From Alkalilimnicola sp. S0819 (GTDB lineage Bacteria; Pseudomonadota; Gammaproteobacteria; Nitrococcales; WHIW01), in contig NZ_WHIW01000011.1 in the NCBI RefSeq assembly GCF_009295635.1, forward strand, positions 40,096-104,095: 64,000 nt of DNA. The letters are read 5' to 3'. Shown in pieces: positions 49,843 through 61,014 of the stretch (position 1 is its first letter; each line of letters starts with the position of its first letter). The notes under the pieces are model-generated. The model ran no database searches and was not told the DNA's origin. It saw only the letters and a program-made list of their open reading frames with translations. Both the position numbers and the translations under genes were made by a program.

Positions 49843-50847
49843 TCACCAGCTGTAGCCGATCTTCACCAAATAGGCCCAGTCCTCCTTCTCGGCATCGGCG
49901 GCCGGCCGGTTGTCGTAGTCGTAATTGACCTGTAACGAGCCGGTTATGCGCTCGCTGAGCGGCACTCGGGCGCCGGTGCGGGTGCGTAGCAGCCAGTCAG
50001 CCGTCTCGTCCAGGCGAACCAGGCCGTCCTGGCGATGGAACAGGGTCAGGTTGCCGAGCACGGTGTGTTCCCAGTCCACCGCCCAGCGCCCGGCGGGAAA
50101 GTCCTCGCTAGGCCCGACCTCGTAGTCCTCGTGCACGTAGTTCACCCCGGCCTCCGCCGACAGGCGCGATTGCCTGGTGTCCCAGAACTGGTAACCGACG
50201 CCCACACCGGCCGCGCTGCGCAGGGAAAGGTTCTTGAACAGGTCACGGCTGAAGTTGAGGTTGGCCGTGGCGTACCAGTGTTCATCGATGAAGCGGTCGT
50301 ACTGGGTATTGAGCAGCGCGTTGTTCACCGACTCGACATCGTCTTCCTTGCCGTAGTTGGCCTCGCCGTAGACGCGCAGGCGATGCAGGGTGCTGCGGGC
50401 CACATACTCGCCGTCCAGCGCGTAGCTTTCGGTCTCGGTGTTGCCGCGGGTCATGGTGGCGCCGGCCTGTAGGCGCAGCGTCTGCTCCACGGTCGGCGCT
50501 GCCGGGGGCGGGTTGATGGCGGCAAGCCGAGCTTCGGCCAGGCTCCGCTCAGCGCCGTTGCTCTGCAGTCGCAGTTCGCCATCGGCGTCCTTTTGCAGGC
50601 GGCCCTCGGCGAGTTCGCCGTCCTGGAGCTGTACCCGCACCGTATCGTCGGTGCGCAGTTCCAGCACCTGCGCCCAGGGCAGTTCCAGGGTGCCGCCGTA
50701 GGCTGTTTCAAAACGCAGGGTGCCGGCCTCCAGGGCCTGCACGGTGCCGCTGAGGCGGTCGCCGTTCTGCAATATGACCAGATCCGCTTGGGCCTGGAAG
50801 GTGGCAAGGCTGAGGGCACATGTGGTCAGGGTCTTCTTGACGCTCAC
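49843..50847 (-). CDS. DUF481 family outer-membrane protein (YdiY-like)
   Basis: Predicted outer-membrane beta-barrel of 334 residues. After a short signal peptide, an N-terminal SH3-like segment (DLVILQNGDRLSGTVQALEA) precedes the DUF481 barrel, visible as alternating strands (RLRVYGEANYGKEDDVESV, YATANLNFSRDLFKNLSLR, SAEAGVNYVHEDYEV). It ends in YSW, a terminal aromatic suited to BAM assembly. Translation starts at GTG. It is convergent with the phosphatidyltransferase and divergent from hda. Role unknown. Confidence 0.85.
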   Translation of the reverse strand: MSVKKTLTTCALSLATFQAQADLVILQNGDRLSGTVQALEAGTLRFETAYGGTLELPWAQVLELRTDDTVRVQLQDGELAEGRLQKDADGELRLQSNGAERSLAEARLAAINPPPAAPTVEQTLRLQAGATMTRGNTETESYALDGEYVARSTLHRLRVYGEANYGKEDDVESVNNALLNTQYDRFIDEHWYATANLNFSRDLFKNLSLRSAAGVGVGYQFWDTRQSRLSAEAGVNYVHEDYEVGPSEDFPAGRWAVDWEHTVLGNLTLFHRQDGLVRLDETADWLLRTRTGARVPLSERITGSLQVNYDYDNRPAADAEKEDWAYLVKIGYSW

Positions 50848-51003
50848 GTAGGCTCCCGAAGTTGCGATGGGTTTTATGGTTGACAGCGTCCGAAGGCACG
50901 GGTTGGAATCCGTGCGGCCGGGGAAAGTCGCGGGCTGTGCCGCGGCCGGCGTGGGCGCTGGAGGGGAGTCAGCTTATGCGAAAGAGGCGCGGGTGGGCAA
51001 AAA

Positions 51004-51744
51004 ATGAGCAGGATCATGCCGGGACGCACTAGCCAGCTGGCCTTCGATTTCGCCTGGGACGCGCATCTGAGCCTGGAAGACTTCCGGACGGGTGCCAATG
51101 GCGAAGTGCTGGAGGCGATACGGGCCTTGTGTGCGGGTTCGAGCGCGGCCAGCGTGTACCTGTTCGGGGGCCGGGGGCTGGGCAAGACTCACCTGTTGCA
51201 GGGCGCCTGCCGGCTGGCCTCGGAGCAGGGTCAGACCGTGGCTTATCTGCCCCTGCGCCGTGCTGTGGCGTGGCCGGTGCAGGCGGCGGAGGGGCTGGAA
51301 CGCATGGATCTGGTGGCCGTGGACGATGCCCAGGCGCTGCGCGGTCACCGGGCGTGGCAGGAGGCCCTTTTCCACCTCTACAACCGCCTGCGCGAGCAGG
51401 GCGGGCGATTGTTGCTGGCCGGCGAGCTGCGCCCGGCGGAGCTGGGCTTGGAATTGGCCGATCTGGTTTCGCGACTGCAGTGGGGGCTGACGCTGCGCCT
51501 GCAGGAGCTGGATGATGCCGACAAGGCGGCATTGCTCTCCCGGCGCGCGGCGGGCCGGGGGCTGGAGCTGTCGGAAGAACTGGGTGCCTATCTGCTGGCC
51601 CATTATCGCCGCGACATGCCGGGCCTGTTCGCGCTGCTGGACCGCCTGGATGCCGCCTCGCTGGCGGAGCAGCGCCGCCTCACCGTGCCGTTTGTGAAGC
51701 AGGTGCTCGGCGATGGTCGTGAGGGTTGGTCCGGCCCCCTGTAG
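51004..51744 (+). CDS. hda: DnaA regulatory inactivator Hda
   Basis: AAA+ protein of 246 residues that, bound to the DNA-loaded sliding clamp, promotes ATP hydrolysis by DnaA to limit re-initiation. The N-terminal clamp-binding peptide is SQLAFDF. Walker A is a relaxed LFGGRGLGKTHLLQGACRLA, and LVAVDDAQALRG is the Walker B region. LLLAGELRPAEL and the C-terminal lid follow. Position beside purM and a PgsA-like gene is the usual hda location. ATG 51004 keeps the clamp motif near the N-terminus. Confidence 0.93.
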   Translation: MSRIMPGRTSQLAFDFAWDAHLSLEDFRTGANGEVLEAIRALCAGSSAASVYLFGGRGLGKTHLLQGACRLASEQGQTVAYLPLRRAVAWPVQAAEGLERMDLVAVDDAQALRGHRAWQEALFHLYNRLREQGGRLLLAGELRPAELGLELADLVSRLQWGLTLRLQELDDADKAALLSRRAAGRGLELSEELGAYLLAHYRRDMPGLFALLDRLDAASLAEQRRLTVPFVKQVLGDGREGWSGPL

Positions 51745-51778
51745 GCGCGGCGTGTCGTTACTGTGACCTGTTGTCTCT

Positions 51779-53120
<1,342 letters not shown>

Positions 53121-53225
53121 CATGACTCCTCGGGTATCCGTTTTGTGGGAGTAAAACTGCACGCATTGTATCCTAGGGCGAACACGAATAATTCCCCGGG
53201 ATCACGCCGGGGCATGGGGCGGTGT

Positions 53226-54497
53226 ATGACACGGGGCGGGTACGATGTCCGGCGACTGAAGGAGCGCGCCGCCTGGCTGGGCGGGTTCTTTTTCTACATC
53301 GGCCGGCGCTTCGGCCAGGATCAGTGCATTCGTCACGCCACGGCCCTGGCCTACACCACGCTGCTCTCCCTGGTGCCCTTGCTCACCGTCAGCTTCGCGG
53401 TGCTGTCCGCCTTTCCCGTGTTCGACGACATCAGCGCCCAGGTGCAGGCCTTTCTGTTCGATAACCTGGTGCCCGCCACCGGCGATATGGTGTTCGATTA
53501 CATCCAGCGTTTCATGGGGCAGACCGGCGGGCTCACCGCGGTGGGCACGCTGGGGCTGGTGGTGGCGGCCCTGCTGATGATCTCCACCATCGACAAGGCC
53601 CTCAACGATATTTGGCGAATCAGCGACCGGCGCCGGCCGGTACAGGGCTTTCTGGTGTACTGGACGGTGCTCACGCTCTCGCCGGTGTTTCTGGGCGCCA
53701 GTGTGGCGATCAGCTCCTATCTGCTCGGGGACTGGGCCGAACTGGTGGAATTATCGGGTCTGCGCCAATGGCTGTTGGCTGTGCTGCCGTTCCTCGCCGA
53801 GTGGCTGGGCTTGATGCTGCTCTACACGGTGGTGCCGAACCGGCGCGTGCCCCTGGTGCACGCGGCGCTGGGGGCACTGGTGGCGGCGATACTCTTCGAG
53901 CTCGCCAAGGCGGTATTCGCCCTCTATGTGCGCTCGGTGCCCGCCTACGAGGTGATCTACGGCGCGCTGGCCGCCGTGCCCCTGTTCCTGGTGTGGTTGT
54001 ACGTGAGCTGGGTGGTGGTGCTGGTGGGTGCGGAGTTCACCCAAGGCCTGAGCAGCTATCGGGAGTCCCGTCGCGGCGGTCTGGCCGATCCACAGCAGGC
54101 CCTGTTGCTGGCGGCGCGCCTGATAGGGCATCTCTGGCATGCCCAGCAACGGGGTCGCACGCTGCAGCGGCGTGATCTGCACCGGCTGGAACCGCGGCTG
54201 GGCGAACTGGCCCTGCAGCAGGCGCTGGCCGAGATGGAATACGCCCACCTGGTGGTGCGAGCCCAGGGCGGTGGCTGGACCTTGCTGCGCGATCCGCACG
54301 ATTTCACCTTGCTGGATCTTTACCGCAGCGGCCCCTATCTGCTGCCCCACGACCTGACCGACGGCCATGACGCCTGGGACCGCTCCTTGGGCGGCGCGCT
54401 GGGGCAGGCGGCCCGTGGTGTGGAGCAGGGGCTGGGGGTGACGCTCGCGCAGCTGTTGGCGGAAGATGTGGCGGAGAACGGGGAGGGTGCGCAATGA
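53226..54497 (+). CDS. YihY/BrkB family inner-membrane protein
   Basis: Integral membrane protein of about 423 residues in the YihY family (once called RNase BN, a name now withdrawn). Six helices can be traced, from LAYTTLLSLVPLLTVSFAVL to LVWLYVSWVVVLVGAEFTQG. ISTIDKALNDIWRISDRRRP is the family signature. A soluble C-terminal region of about 130 residues with a winged-helix appearance follows. The start is uncertain: ATG 53226 or 53214, neither with a strong ribosome site. It overlaps acyP (ATGA). Confidence 0.85.
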   Translation: MTRGGYDVRRLKERAAWLGGFFFYIGRRFGQDQCIRHATALAYTTLLSLVPLLTVSFAVLSAFPVFDDISAQVQAFLFDNLVPATGDMVFDYIQRFMGQTGGLTAVGTLGLVVAALLMISTIDKALNDIWRISDRRRPVQGFLVYWTVLTLSPVFLGASVAISSYLLGDWAELVELSGLRQWLLAVLPFLAEWLGLMLLYTVVPNRRVPLVHAALGALVAAILFELAKAVFALYVRSVPAYEVIYGALAAVPLFLVWLYVSWVVVLVGAEFTQGLSSYRESRRGGLADPQQALLLAARLIGHLWHAQQRGRTLQRRDLHRLEPRLGELALQQALAEMEYAHLVVRAQGGGWTLLRDPHDFTLLDLYRSGPYLLPHDLTDGHDAWDRSLGGALGQAARGVEQGLGVTLAQLLAEDVAENGEGAQ

Positions 54498-54763
54498 CCG
54501 AAGGCAGACGTTACAGCATCCGCGGCCGCGTGCAGGGTGTGTACTTCCGCGCCGCGACGCGAGAACAGGCGCTGGCGCTGGGCTTGGTGGGGCAGGCCCG
54601 CAACTGCCCGGATGGGCGCGTGGAGGCCCAGGCTTGGGGCGAGGCATCGGCGCTGGATGCCCTGGGCCGTTGGTTGTGGCAGGGGCCGCCGATGGCGCGG
54701 GTCGAGGAGGTGCGGGAGGCGCCCGCGGAGGGGCCCGCGCCCGAGGGGTTCCGCATTGCCTGA
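54494..54763 (+). CDS. acyP: Acylphosphatase
   Basis: Small enzyme of 89 residues hydrolysing carboxyl-phosphate bonds. The phosphate loop with the catalytic arginine is IRGRVQGVYFRAATREQA, and the catalytic asparagine lies in GQARNCPDGRVEAQAWGE. It is translationally coupled to the upstream yihY gene through an ATGA overlap. Confidence 0.93.
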   Translation: MTEGRRYSIRGRVQGVYFRAATREQALALGLVGQARNCPDGRVEAQAWGEASALDALGRWLWQGPPMARVEEVREAPAEGPAPEGFRIA

Positions 54764-54889
54764 AGCCCTGAAGAGGGGGCTTTTGCTTTACCACGGGCAC
54801 GGATCGTGGAAACATATGCCCCTTTCGGGCGGGGGCCGTGCAGGGTCACGCTGGCCCGTAGCACACTGCAAGCAGCCGAGAGGAAGTCG

Positions 54890-55213
54890 ATGAGAGCCAA
54901 GAGCTTGATGTTGGGGGGGCTGGGCCTGATGCTCGCGCTGTCCGGGACGGCATATGCCCAGGGTGATGCCGAGGCGGGTGAGCGCAAGGCGACGGCTTGC
55001 ATGGGTTGCCACGGTGTGGACGGCTACCGCAACGCGTATCCGGCTTATCGTGTGCCCAGGATCGGCGGCCAGCACGGCGATTATCTGGTGGCCGCGCTCA
55101 AGCAATACCAGGCCGGTGAGCGGGCGCACAGCACCATGCACGCCCAGGCCGAAGAGCTGAGCGATCAGGATATCCAGGATATCGCCGCTTACTTCGCGCG
55201 GCAGAAGCAGTAA
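54890..55213 (+). CDS. Monohaem c-type cytochrome (cytochrome c4-half type), first copy
   Basis: Periplasmic cytochrome c of 107 residues. A signal peptide (AKSLMLGGLGLMLALSGTAYA) precedes GDAEAGERKATACMGCHGVD, where CMGCH binds haem; a distal methionine is available in HSTMHAQAEEL. QHGDYLVAALKQYQAGER and DIQDIAAYFARQ are the pattern of each half of dihaem cytochrome c4. GAGAGGAAG precedes the ATG. The next gene is a paralogue, with its ORF abutting the stop. Likely an electron shuttle to a terminal oxidase. Confidence 0.88.
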   Translation: MRAKSLMLGGLGLMLALSGTAYAQGDAEAGERKATACMGCHGVDGYRNAYPAYRVPRIGGQHGDYLVAALKQYQAGERAHSTMHAQAEELSDQDIQDIAAYFARQKQ

Positions 55214-55224
55214 TGGGGGCTGGA

Positions 55225-55566
55225 ATGATGAAACGCGGGATTACCCTCCTGGGCGGCCTGCTTCTGGCGGCCATGGCGCTGCCGGCCGCGGCGGTGGAAC
55301 TGGGCGACGCCGAACGTGGCGCCGAACTGGCCGGCACCTGCCAGGCCTGTCACGGCCCGACCGGCAATGCCGACAACCCGGCCTTTCCGCGCCTGGCGGG
55401 GCAGCATGCCGATTACCTGGCGGCGGCCCTGCGCCAGTACCAGAACGGTGAGCGCAGCAATGCCATCATGCAGGGCATCGTCAGCGGATTGTCCAAGCAG
55501 GACATGCGCGATCTGGCGGCCTACTTCTCCGGACAGCAAGGCGATCTGTACACTCCTGAGCGCTGA
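55225..55566 (+). CDS. Monohaem c-type cytochrome (cytochrome c4-half type), second copy
   Basis: Periplasmic cytochrome c of 113 residues, paralogue of the preceding gene. Signal peptide (MMKRGITLLGGLLLAAMALP), haem motif CQACHGPTGNADNPAFPRLAGQ cut into CQACH, and candidate axial Met in SNAIMQGIVSGL. Shared QHADYLAAALRQYQNGER and DMRDLAAYFSGQQ. An in-frame ATG at 55213 is also possible. A terminator ends the pair at 55592. Confidence 0.87.
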   Translation: MMKRGITLLGGLLLAAMALPAAAVELGDAERGAELAGTCQACHGPTGNADNPAFPRLAGQHADYLAAALRQYQNGERSNAIMQGIVSGLSKQDMRDLAAYFSGQQGDLYTPER

Positions 55567-55591
55567 GCGCCCGGCGTGCATGGGTTTCTTG

Positions 55592-55615
55592 AAAAGCGCC
55601 CGCGGGCGCTTTTTT
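55592..55615 (+). terminator. Rho-independent terminator of the cytochrome pair
   Basis: Stem AAAAGCGCC/GGCGCTTTT with loop CGCG (55592-55600 with 55605-55613), followed by more T residues. Strong intrinsic terminator 26 bp past the stop. Confidence 0.9.
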
Positions 55616-55652
55616 CATTGCCGACGACGCGTGCCGCGGGAGGGCATATGCC

Positions 55653-56015
55653 ATGCAAGCACTGATTCTGCTGGCCCACGGCAGCCGCCGGGCCGAATCC
55701 AACCGGGAAGTGCAGGCCATGGCCGAGCAGCTGGCCGCCCGGCTGCCGGGCTTTCGGGTGAGCGCCGCCTTTCTGGAGCTGAGCGCGCCGGATATCGCCA
55801 CCGCCATCGACCGGGCGGTGGCGCAGGGCGCGGGGCGGGTGCTGCTGCTGCCCTATTTCCTCGCCGCCGGTCGCCACGTGGTGGAGGATATTCCGGCGAT
55901 CGTCGAGGAGCGCCGGACACACTACGCCGAGGTGGAAATGCTGTTGTTGCCCTATCTGGGGGCCGCCCCAGGGATGGCGGATTTTCTGGCGGCGCTGGTG
56001 CCTACATCTCCTTGA
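55653..56015 (+). CDS. cbiX: CbiX/SirB-type sirohydrochlorin chelatase family protein
   Basis: Short-form chelatase of 120 residues, inserting Co or Fe into sirohydrochlorin. Metal-binding histidines lie in LILLAHGSRRAESNREV and YFLAAGRHVVEDIPAIV, the two hallmark blocks of the CbiX(S)/SirB family. GGGAGGG lies eight bases before ATG 55653. It overlaps the convergent epimerase gene by 14 bases. Cobalt versus iron specificity cannot be told from sequence. Confidence 0.85.
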   Translation: MQALILLAHGSRRAESNREVQAMAEQLAARLPGFRVSAAFLELSAPDIATAIDRAVAQGAGRVLLLPYFLAAGRHVVEDIPAIVEERRTHYAEVEMLLLPYLGAAPGMADFLAALVPTSP

Positions 56016-56841
56016 GCATCGCCGCATAACCTTCCCGGTAAGACGGATACCTGAAGCGATAGCCGCTGGCGCGCAGCTTGTCGTTGCGGCAACGCTTGCT
56101 GCCCGCGCGAAAGCCGCCGGCCCCGACGTTTCGGCGTGGCGGTTGGGGCAGACCCAGTTGCTCCGCCAGCCAATCCATGAGCTCGCACTGGGTGCATGGC
56201 GCGTCATCCACCGCCAGGTACACGCCCGGTGTGATGCGCGCCGCGCCAAGATGCGCCAGCACCCCTACGCAGTCTGCCTGGTGAATGCGGTTGCTCCACG
56301 CGGGGGGGTGCGCGGTGCAAGCCTCGCCATGGCGGACCTTGTCGATCATGCGGGTGCGGCCCGGGCCGTAGATGCCGCCAAAACGCACCACCACGCTCTC
56401 CCCGGCCCATCCCAGGGCGATGTGCTCGGCCTCCAGCATGCGCTGCCCGGAAAAGCCGGTCGGTTCCGTGGGGCTGCTCTCGTCCACCTCGCGGCCATCG
56501 CTTTGCCCATAGACGCTGGTGCTGGAGACGAACACCAGGCGCCCGTCGGGATTCGGCAGGGCCGCCAGCAGGTTCCGCAGGCCGTGCACGTAGGCTCGCT
56601 GGTAGGCGGTATCGTCGTAGGCGCCGGGGGTGGCGATGTAGTAGATGCGGTCCAGTGCCTCGGGCAGGGCGGGCAGACTGGCCGGATCGGCCAGATCGCC
56701 GGCGAGGGGGCGAATGGGCTCGGGAATGCGCTCGGCGCGACGGCGCAGGCCCCACACGGTGTGGCCCGCTTCGCTCAATTCCCGCCCCAGCGCCGTACCC
56801 AGCTTGCCGCAACCGGCGATCAATATTCGTTCCGTGCTCAT
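56002..56841 (-). CDS. NAD(P)-dependent epimerase/dehydratase family (extended SDR, YeeZ-like)
   Basis: Cytoplasmic Rossmann-fold protein of 279 residues. The dinucleotide loop is ILIAGCGKLGTALGRELSEA, and the extended-SDR serine/tyrosine region is LVFVSSTSVYGQSDGREVDE. The tyrosine is present, but the usual YxxxK lysine is replaced: the following helix is FSGQRMLEAEHIAL. This matches the YeeZ/YbjS-like subgroup. Substrate unknown. The start MSTERILIAG puts the loop at the N-terminus; longer reading to 56904 is rejected. Divergent from trmH. Confidence 0.82.
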   Translation of the reverse strand: MSTERILIAGCGKLGTALGRELSEAGHTVWGLRRRAERIPEPIRPLAGDLADPASLPALPEALDRIYYIATPGAYDDTAYQRAYVHGLRNLLAALPNPDGRLVFVSSTSVYGQSDGREVDESSPTEPTGFSGQRMLEAEHIALGWAGESVVVRFGGIYGPGRTRMIDKVRHGEACTAHPPAWSNRIHQADCVGVLAHLGAARITPGVYLAVDDAPCTQCELMDWLAEQLGLPQPPRRNVGAGGFRAGSKRCRNDKLRASGYRFRYPSYREGYAAMLKEM

Positions 56842-56894
56842 GTGCCTCGGCTCCTGGGCTAGAATGGCCCGATTTTTCGCATGGGGGACACAGT

Positions 56895-57551
56895 ATGACC
56901 GCAAGGCGCATGGCGCGCATGCGTGCCACCCTGGATCGGCGTCAGCCGGATCTGCGGGTGCTGATGGATCAGGTGCACAAGCCGCACAATATCTCCGCGA
57001 TTCTGCGCACCTGCGATGCCGTGGGTGTTTGGCAGGCCCACGCCGTGTGGCCGGGGGTAGAGCGCTTCCGGGCGCGTGCTCATTCCTCCGCCGGCACGGG
57101 GCAGTGGGTGAAGACCGTGGCGCATCCGGATATCGCCGAGGGCATCGGTTCCCTGCAGCGCGAAGGCTTTCGCATCTACGCCGCGCATCTGTCCGAGCGC
57201 GCCGTGGATTTTCGCCGCGTGGACTACACCCGGCCCTGCGCGGTCCTGCTGGGGGCGGAGTTGCACGGGGTGAGCGATACCGCGGCGGAGCTGGTGGATG
57301 AGCACGTGATCATCCCCATGGCGGGGCTGGGGGCCTCGCTGAACGTGTCGGTGGCGGCGGCGGTGATTCTCTTCGAGGCTCAGCGCCAGCGGGAGGCGGC
57401 GGGCCTGTACCAGCAGTGCCGGCTGGAGTCGGATGTGTATGAGCGCACCCTGTTCGAATGGCTGCATCCGAAGATCGCGGCGCGCTGCCGCGAGCGGGGT
57501 GAGCCCTATCTGCCCATCGACGAGGACGGCGATCTGCGGCGTCGCCCCTGA
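56895..57551 (+). CDS. trmH: tRNA (guanosine(18)-2'-O)-methyltransferase TrmH
   Basis: SPOUT-family enzyme, 218 residues, methylating the ribose of G18 in tRNA. Motif 1 is DQVHKPHNISAILRTCDAVG, motif 2 AVLLGAELHGVSDTAAELV, and motif 3 IIPMAGLGASLNVSVAAAVI, which form the knotted SAM site. The C-terminal ARCRERGEPYLPIDEDG is TrmH-like. ATG 56895 matches the family N-terminus (MTARRMARMRATL); longer in-frame sequence overlaps the SDR gene on the other strand. Confidence 0.94.
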   Translation: MTARRMARMRATLDRRQPDLRVLMDQVHKPHNISAILRTCDAVGVWQAHAVWPGVERFRARAHSSAGTGQWVKTVAHPDIAEGIGSLQREGFRIYAAHLSERAVDFRRVDYTRPCAVLLGAELHGVSDTAAELVDEHVIIPMAGLGASLNVSVAAAVILFEAQRQREAAGLYQQCRLESDVYERTLFEWLHPKIAARCRERGEPYLPIDEDGDLRRRP

Positions 57552-57560
57552 ACGGGCGGC

Positions 57561-58142
57561 CTATTGGACATACCAGCGCCGGTCCATGGCCCGGTATACC
57601 CGCTCGGCGTACCAGGTCTTGCCCAGGCTGCCGTTGTAGCGGGCCAGCGCCCGGGTGAGGTTGCCTTTCTCCCGGTCCAGGTAGTGACGCAGGATGGTGC
57701 AGCCGAAGCGCAGATTGGTCTCGATGTGGAAGAGGTTGTCCTCCGGCCGGCCGATCTCCTTGAGCCAGAAGGGCATGATCTGCATCAGTCCCCGGGCCCC
57801 GGCGGAGGAGATGGCGTAGCGCTGGAAATTGCTCTCCACCTCGATCACCGCCAGCACCAGCTCCGGGGGCAGTTCGGCACGGGTGGCCTCACGGTGCACC
57901 AGGCGCAGCAACTCCAGGCGCTGGTGGATATCGGGCACCTTGCGCGCCAGGCGGGCGGCCATATCGGTGAGCCACACTTCGGCCACATAGCGGTTCTCGA
58001 AGCTCTCACCGCTGTTGACCGCCTGGATCAGCGCCTCGCGCAGGCGCTGATCCACGTCGCTCTGGGCAAGCGGGGCCTGCGCCGCGGCCAGCAGAACCGC
58101 GGCGAACAGGGGCTTGAGCAGGCGAGTGGGCATCCGGGGCAT
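57561..58142 (-). CDS. Lytic transglycosylase (Slt family)
   Basis: Exported murein-cleaving enzyme of 193 residues with a signal peptide (LLKPLFAAVLLAAAQAPLAQ). The SLT domain shows VLAVIEVESNFQRYAISSAG with the catalytic glutamate, ARGLMQIMPFWLKEIG, and RALARYNGSLGK. Short single-domain form; the substrate is peptidoglycan. It lies 35 bp after proS in the same direction, a common adjacency, so it may share its transcript. Confidence 0.92.
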   Translation of the reverse strand: MPRMPTRLLKPLFAAVLLAAAQAPLAQSDVDQRLREALIQAVNSGESFENRYVAEVWLTDMAARLARKVPDIHQRLELLRLVHREATRAELPPELVLAVIEVESNFQRYAISSAGARGLMQIMPFWLKEIGRPEDNLFHIETNLRFGCTILRHYLDREKGNLTRALARYNGSLGKTWYAERVYRAMDRRWYVQ

Positions 58143-58177
58143 GTTCTTGGTGTTGTCGGCCGGTTCCGCCGGTCAGT

Positions 58178-59896
<1,719 letters not shown>

Positions 59897-60064
59897 GAAC
59901 TGGCTCCGTACCTGTTCCGGGGGCTGGGTGCGAAACTTTAAGCGCTACGGGGGGAACTTGAAAGCCGCGCGCCGCCGCGCCGCCGCCCGTAGGCACCGGC
60001 TGGCGCGCTCACAGCCAAGGCGCGCCAGCCGGGCAAAGGTCCGAGGGGCCTGATCGGCGGCGGC

Positions 60065-60502
60065 TCAAGCGCAGTTCTCATCGATATAGGCCTGGGCCTG
60101 GTCGATGCGCTGCTGGCGCTGCTCATCATCGAAATAGGTGATCTCGCCATCGTCGGTCCGGAAGCGGCGATGGGTGGGCTCCTGAAGCACTGCCAGGTTC
60201 TTGCGGGCGATGGCGCAGTTCTCTTGCAGCTGGGCACGGCGGGCTGCCTCGGCTTCTTTTTCGGCGGCAGTGCGCCGCTGCTCGCCGCCGCTCTCATCCT
60301 TGGCTTGCGTCGGCTCGCTTTTTTCCTGCCTGGGCGCGGGCGGGGCGGCGCGCAGCTTGATGCGGTCCGCCTGGCCCTGTTTCGGCGGCTGGGAGCCGTA
60401 GTGCACCTGGCCGTTCTCGTCGGTCCATTTATAGACCTGGGCGGTGGCGAGCAGGGGGAGCGCGAGCAGGATCGCGGTGAGCAGCGTTTTCAGATCGGGC
60501 AT
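60065..60502 (-). CDS. DUF4124 domain protein, exported
   Basis: Small secreted protein of 145 residues: signal peptide (TLLTAILLALPLLATA), then the DUF4124 core VYKWTDENGQVHYGSQPPKQ, a charged Glu/Ala/Arg-rich coiled-coil stretch, and EITYFDDEQRQQRIDQAQAY. Common in Gammaproteobacteria, function unknown. It lies between proS and the 60.5-61.9 kb islet. Confidence 0.86.
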   Translation of the reverse strand: MPDLKTLLTAILLALPLLATAQVYKWTDENGQVHYGSQPPKQGQADRIKLRAAPPAPRQEKSEPTQAKDESGGEQRRTAAEKEAEAARRAQLQENCAIARKNLAVLQEPTHRRFRTDDGEITYFDDEQRQQRIDQAQAYIDENCA

Positions 60503-60647
60503 GGGGTGGCTCCTTGTTGTTTGTGCCCATTATGAAACAGCGGTGCCGAGGGGCAAGTGTGCGAGTCCCATCTGCGTCTTCCCTGGGCCTTGGTCGCGAA
60601 AGAAGCCGGCAACGCGGCCCGAGGAAATTGTTCAGTGCCCGCTCGGA
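60503..60647. other. Gene-free left part of the 60.5-61.9 kb islet
   Basis: No plausible coding frame, hairpin or repeat was found here. Open readings on both strands have arginine- and serine-rich shadow composition. It is probably the upstream region of the DUF4124 gene plus decayed sequence. Confidence 0.4.
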
Positions 60648-61011
60648 TCAGTCCGGGCGGTACAGGGCGAGAAACTGCGGATCGACGTTGGGGAATCGTG
60701 CGATATGTGGATTCGGCAGGCCATTCGAGCTCTTCCCCTGACGGCGCAATGCCTCAATGGCATCGAGCACACCGCCCTTGGCTGCTGTGGGCAGATGCGC
60801 CTGCATGGCATCCGCGGTGGCGGGCACATCGTGCCAGCGATTGCGGCGGTATGCGCGTCGAAGACTCGGCCAGTGGTTCCCATGTCAGCGACTTTTCGCC
60901 GACTCGCCAGGATGTTGCCGTGTCCGCTTCGGTGCCGCTCAGGCTTGCCGTTGGCCATCAAAGGATGGCCGCAAAGGCGACGGCGCGACTGGCGTGTGTC
61001 TTGATTGTCAT
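60648..61011 (-). pseudogene. Possible frameshifted remnant of an exported protein
   Basis: Directly after the stop of the 219-residue gene (three bases later) an ATG at 61011 opens MTIKTHASRAVAFAAIL, signal-peptide-like, but TGA follows at 60958-60960. The same frame continues protein-like as SWRVGEKSLTWEPLAESS. From about 60884 another frame reads plausibly down to a stop at 60648: LPTAAKGGVLDAIEALRRQG, then NPHIARFPNVDPQFLALYRP. One early stop and one frameshift would explain the pattern. No family was recognised. Sequencing error or a chance reading remains possible. Confidence 0.35.
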
Positions 61012-61014
61012 GAT

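Noticed and set aside
53145..53225. Longer N-terminus for the YihY-family protein
   Set aside because: The in-frame start at 53145 overlaps the ArsC promoter region and adds a non-conserved leader; ATG 53226 or 53214 is more likely.
60958..60960. In-frame TGA read as selenocysteine
   Set aside because: No SECIS-like stem-loop was identified and the frame breaks again downstream; a nonsense mutation is simpler.
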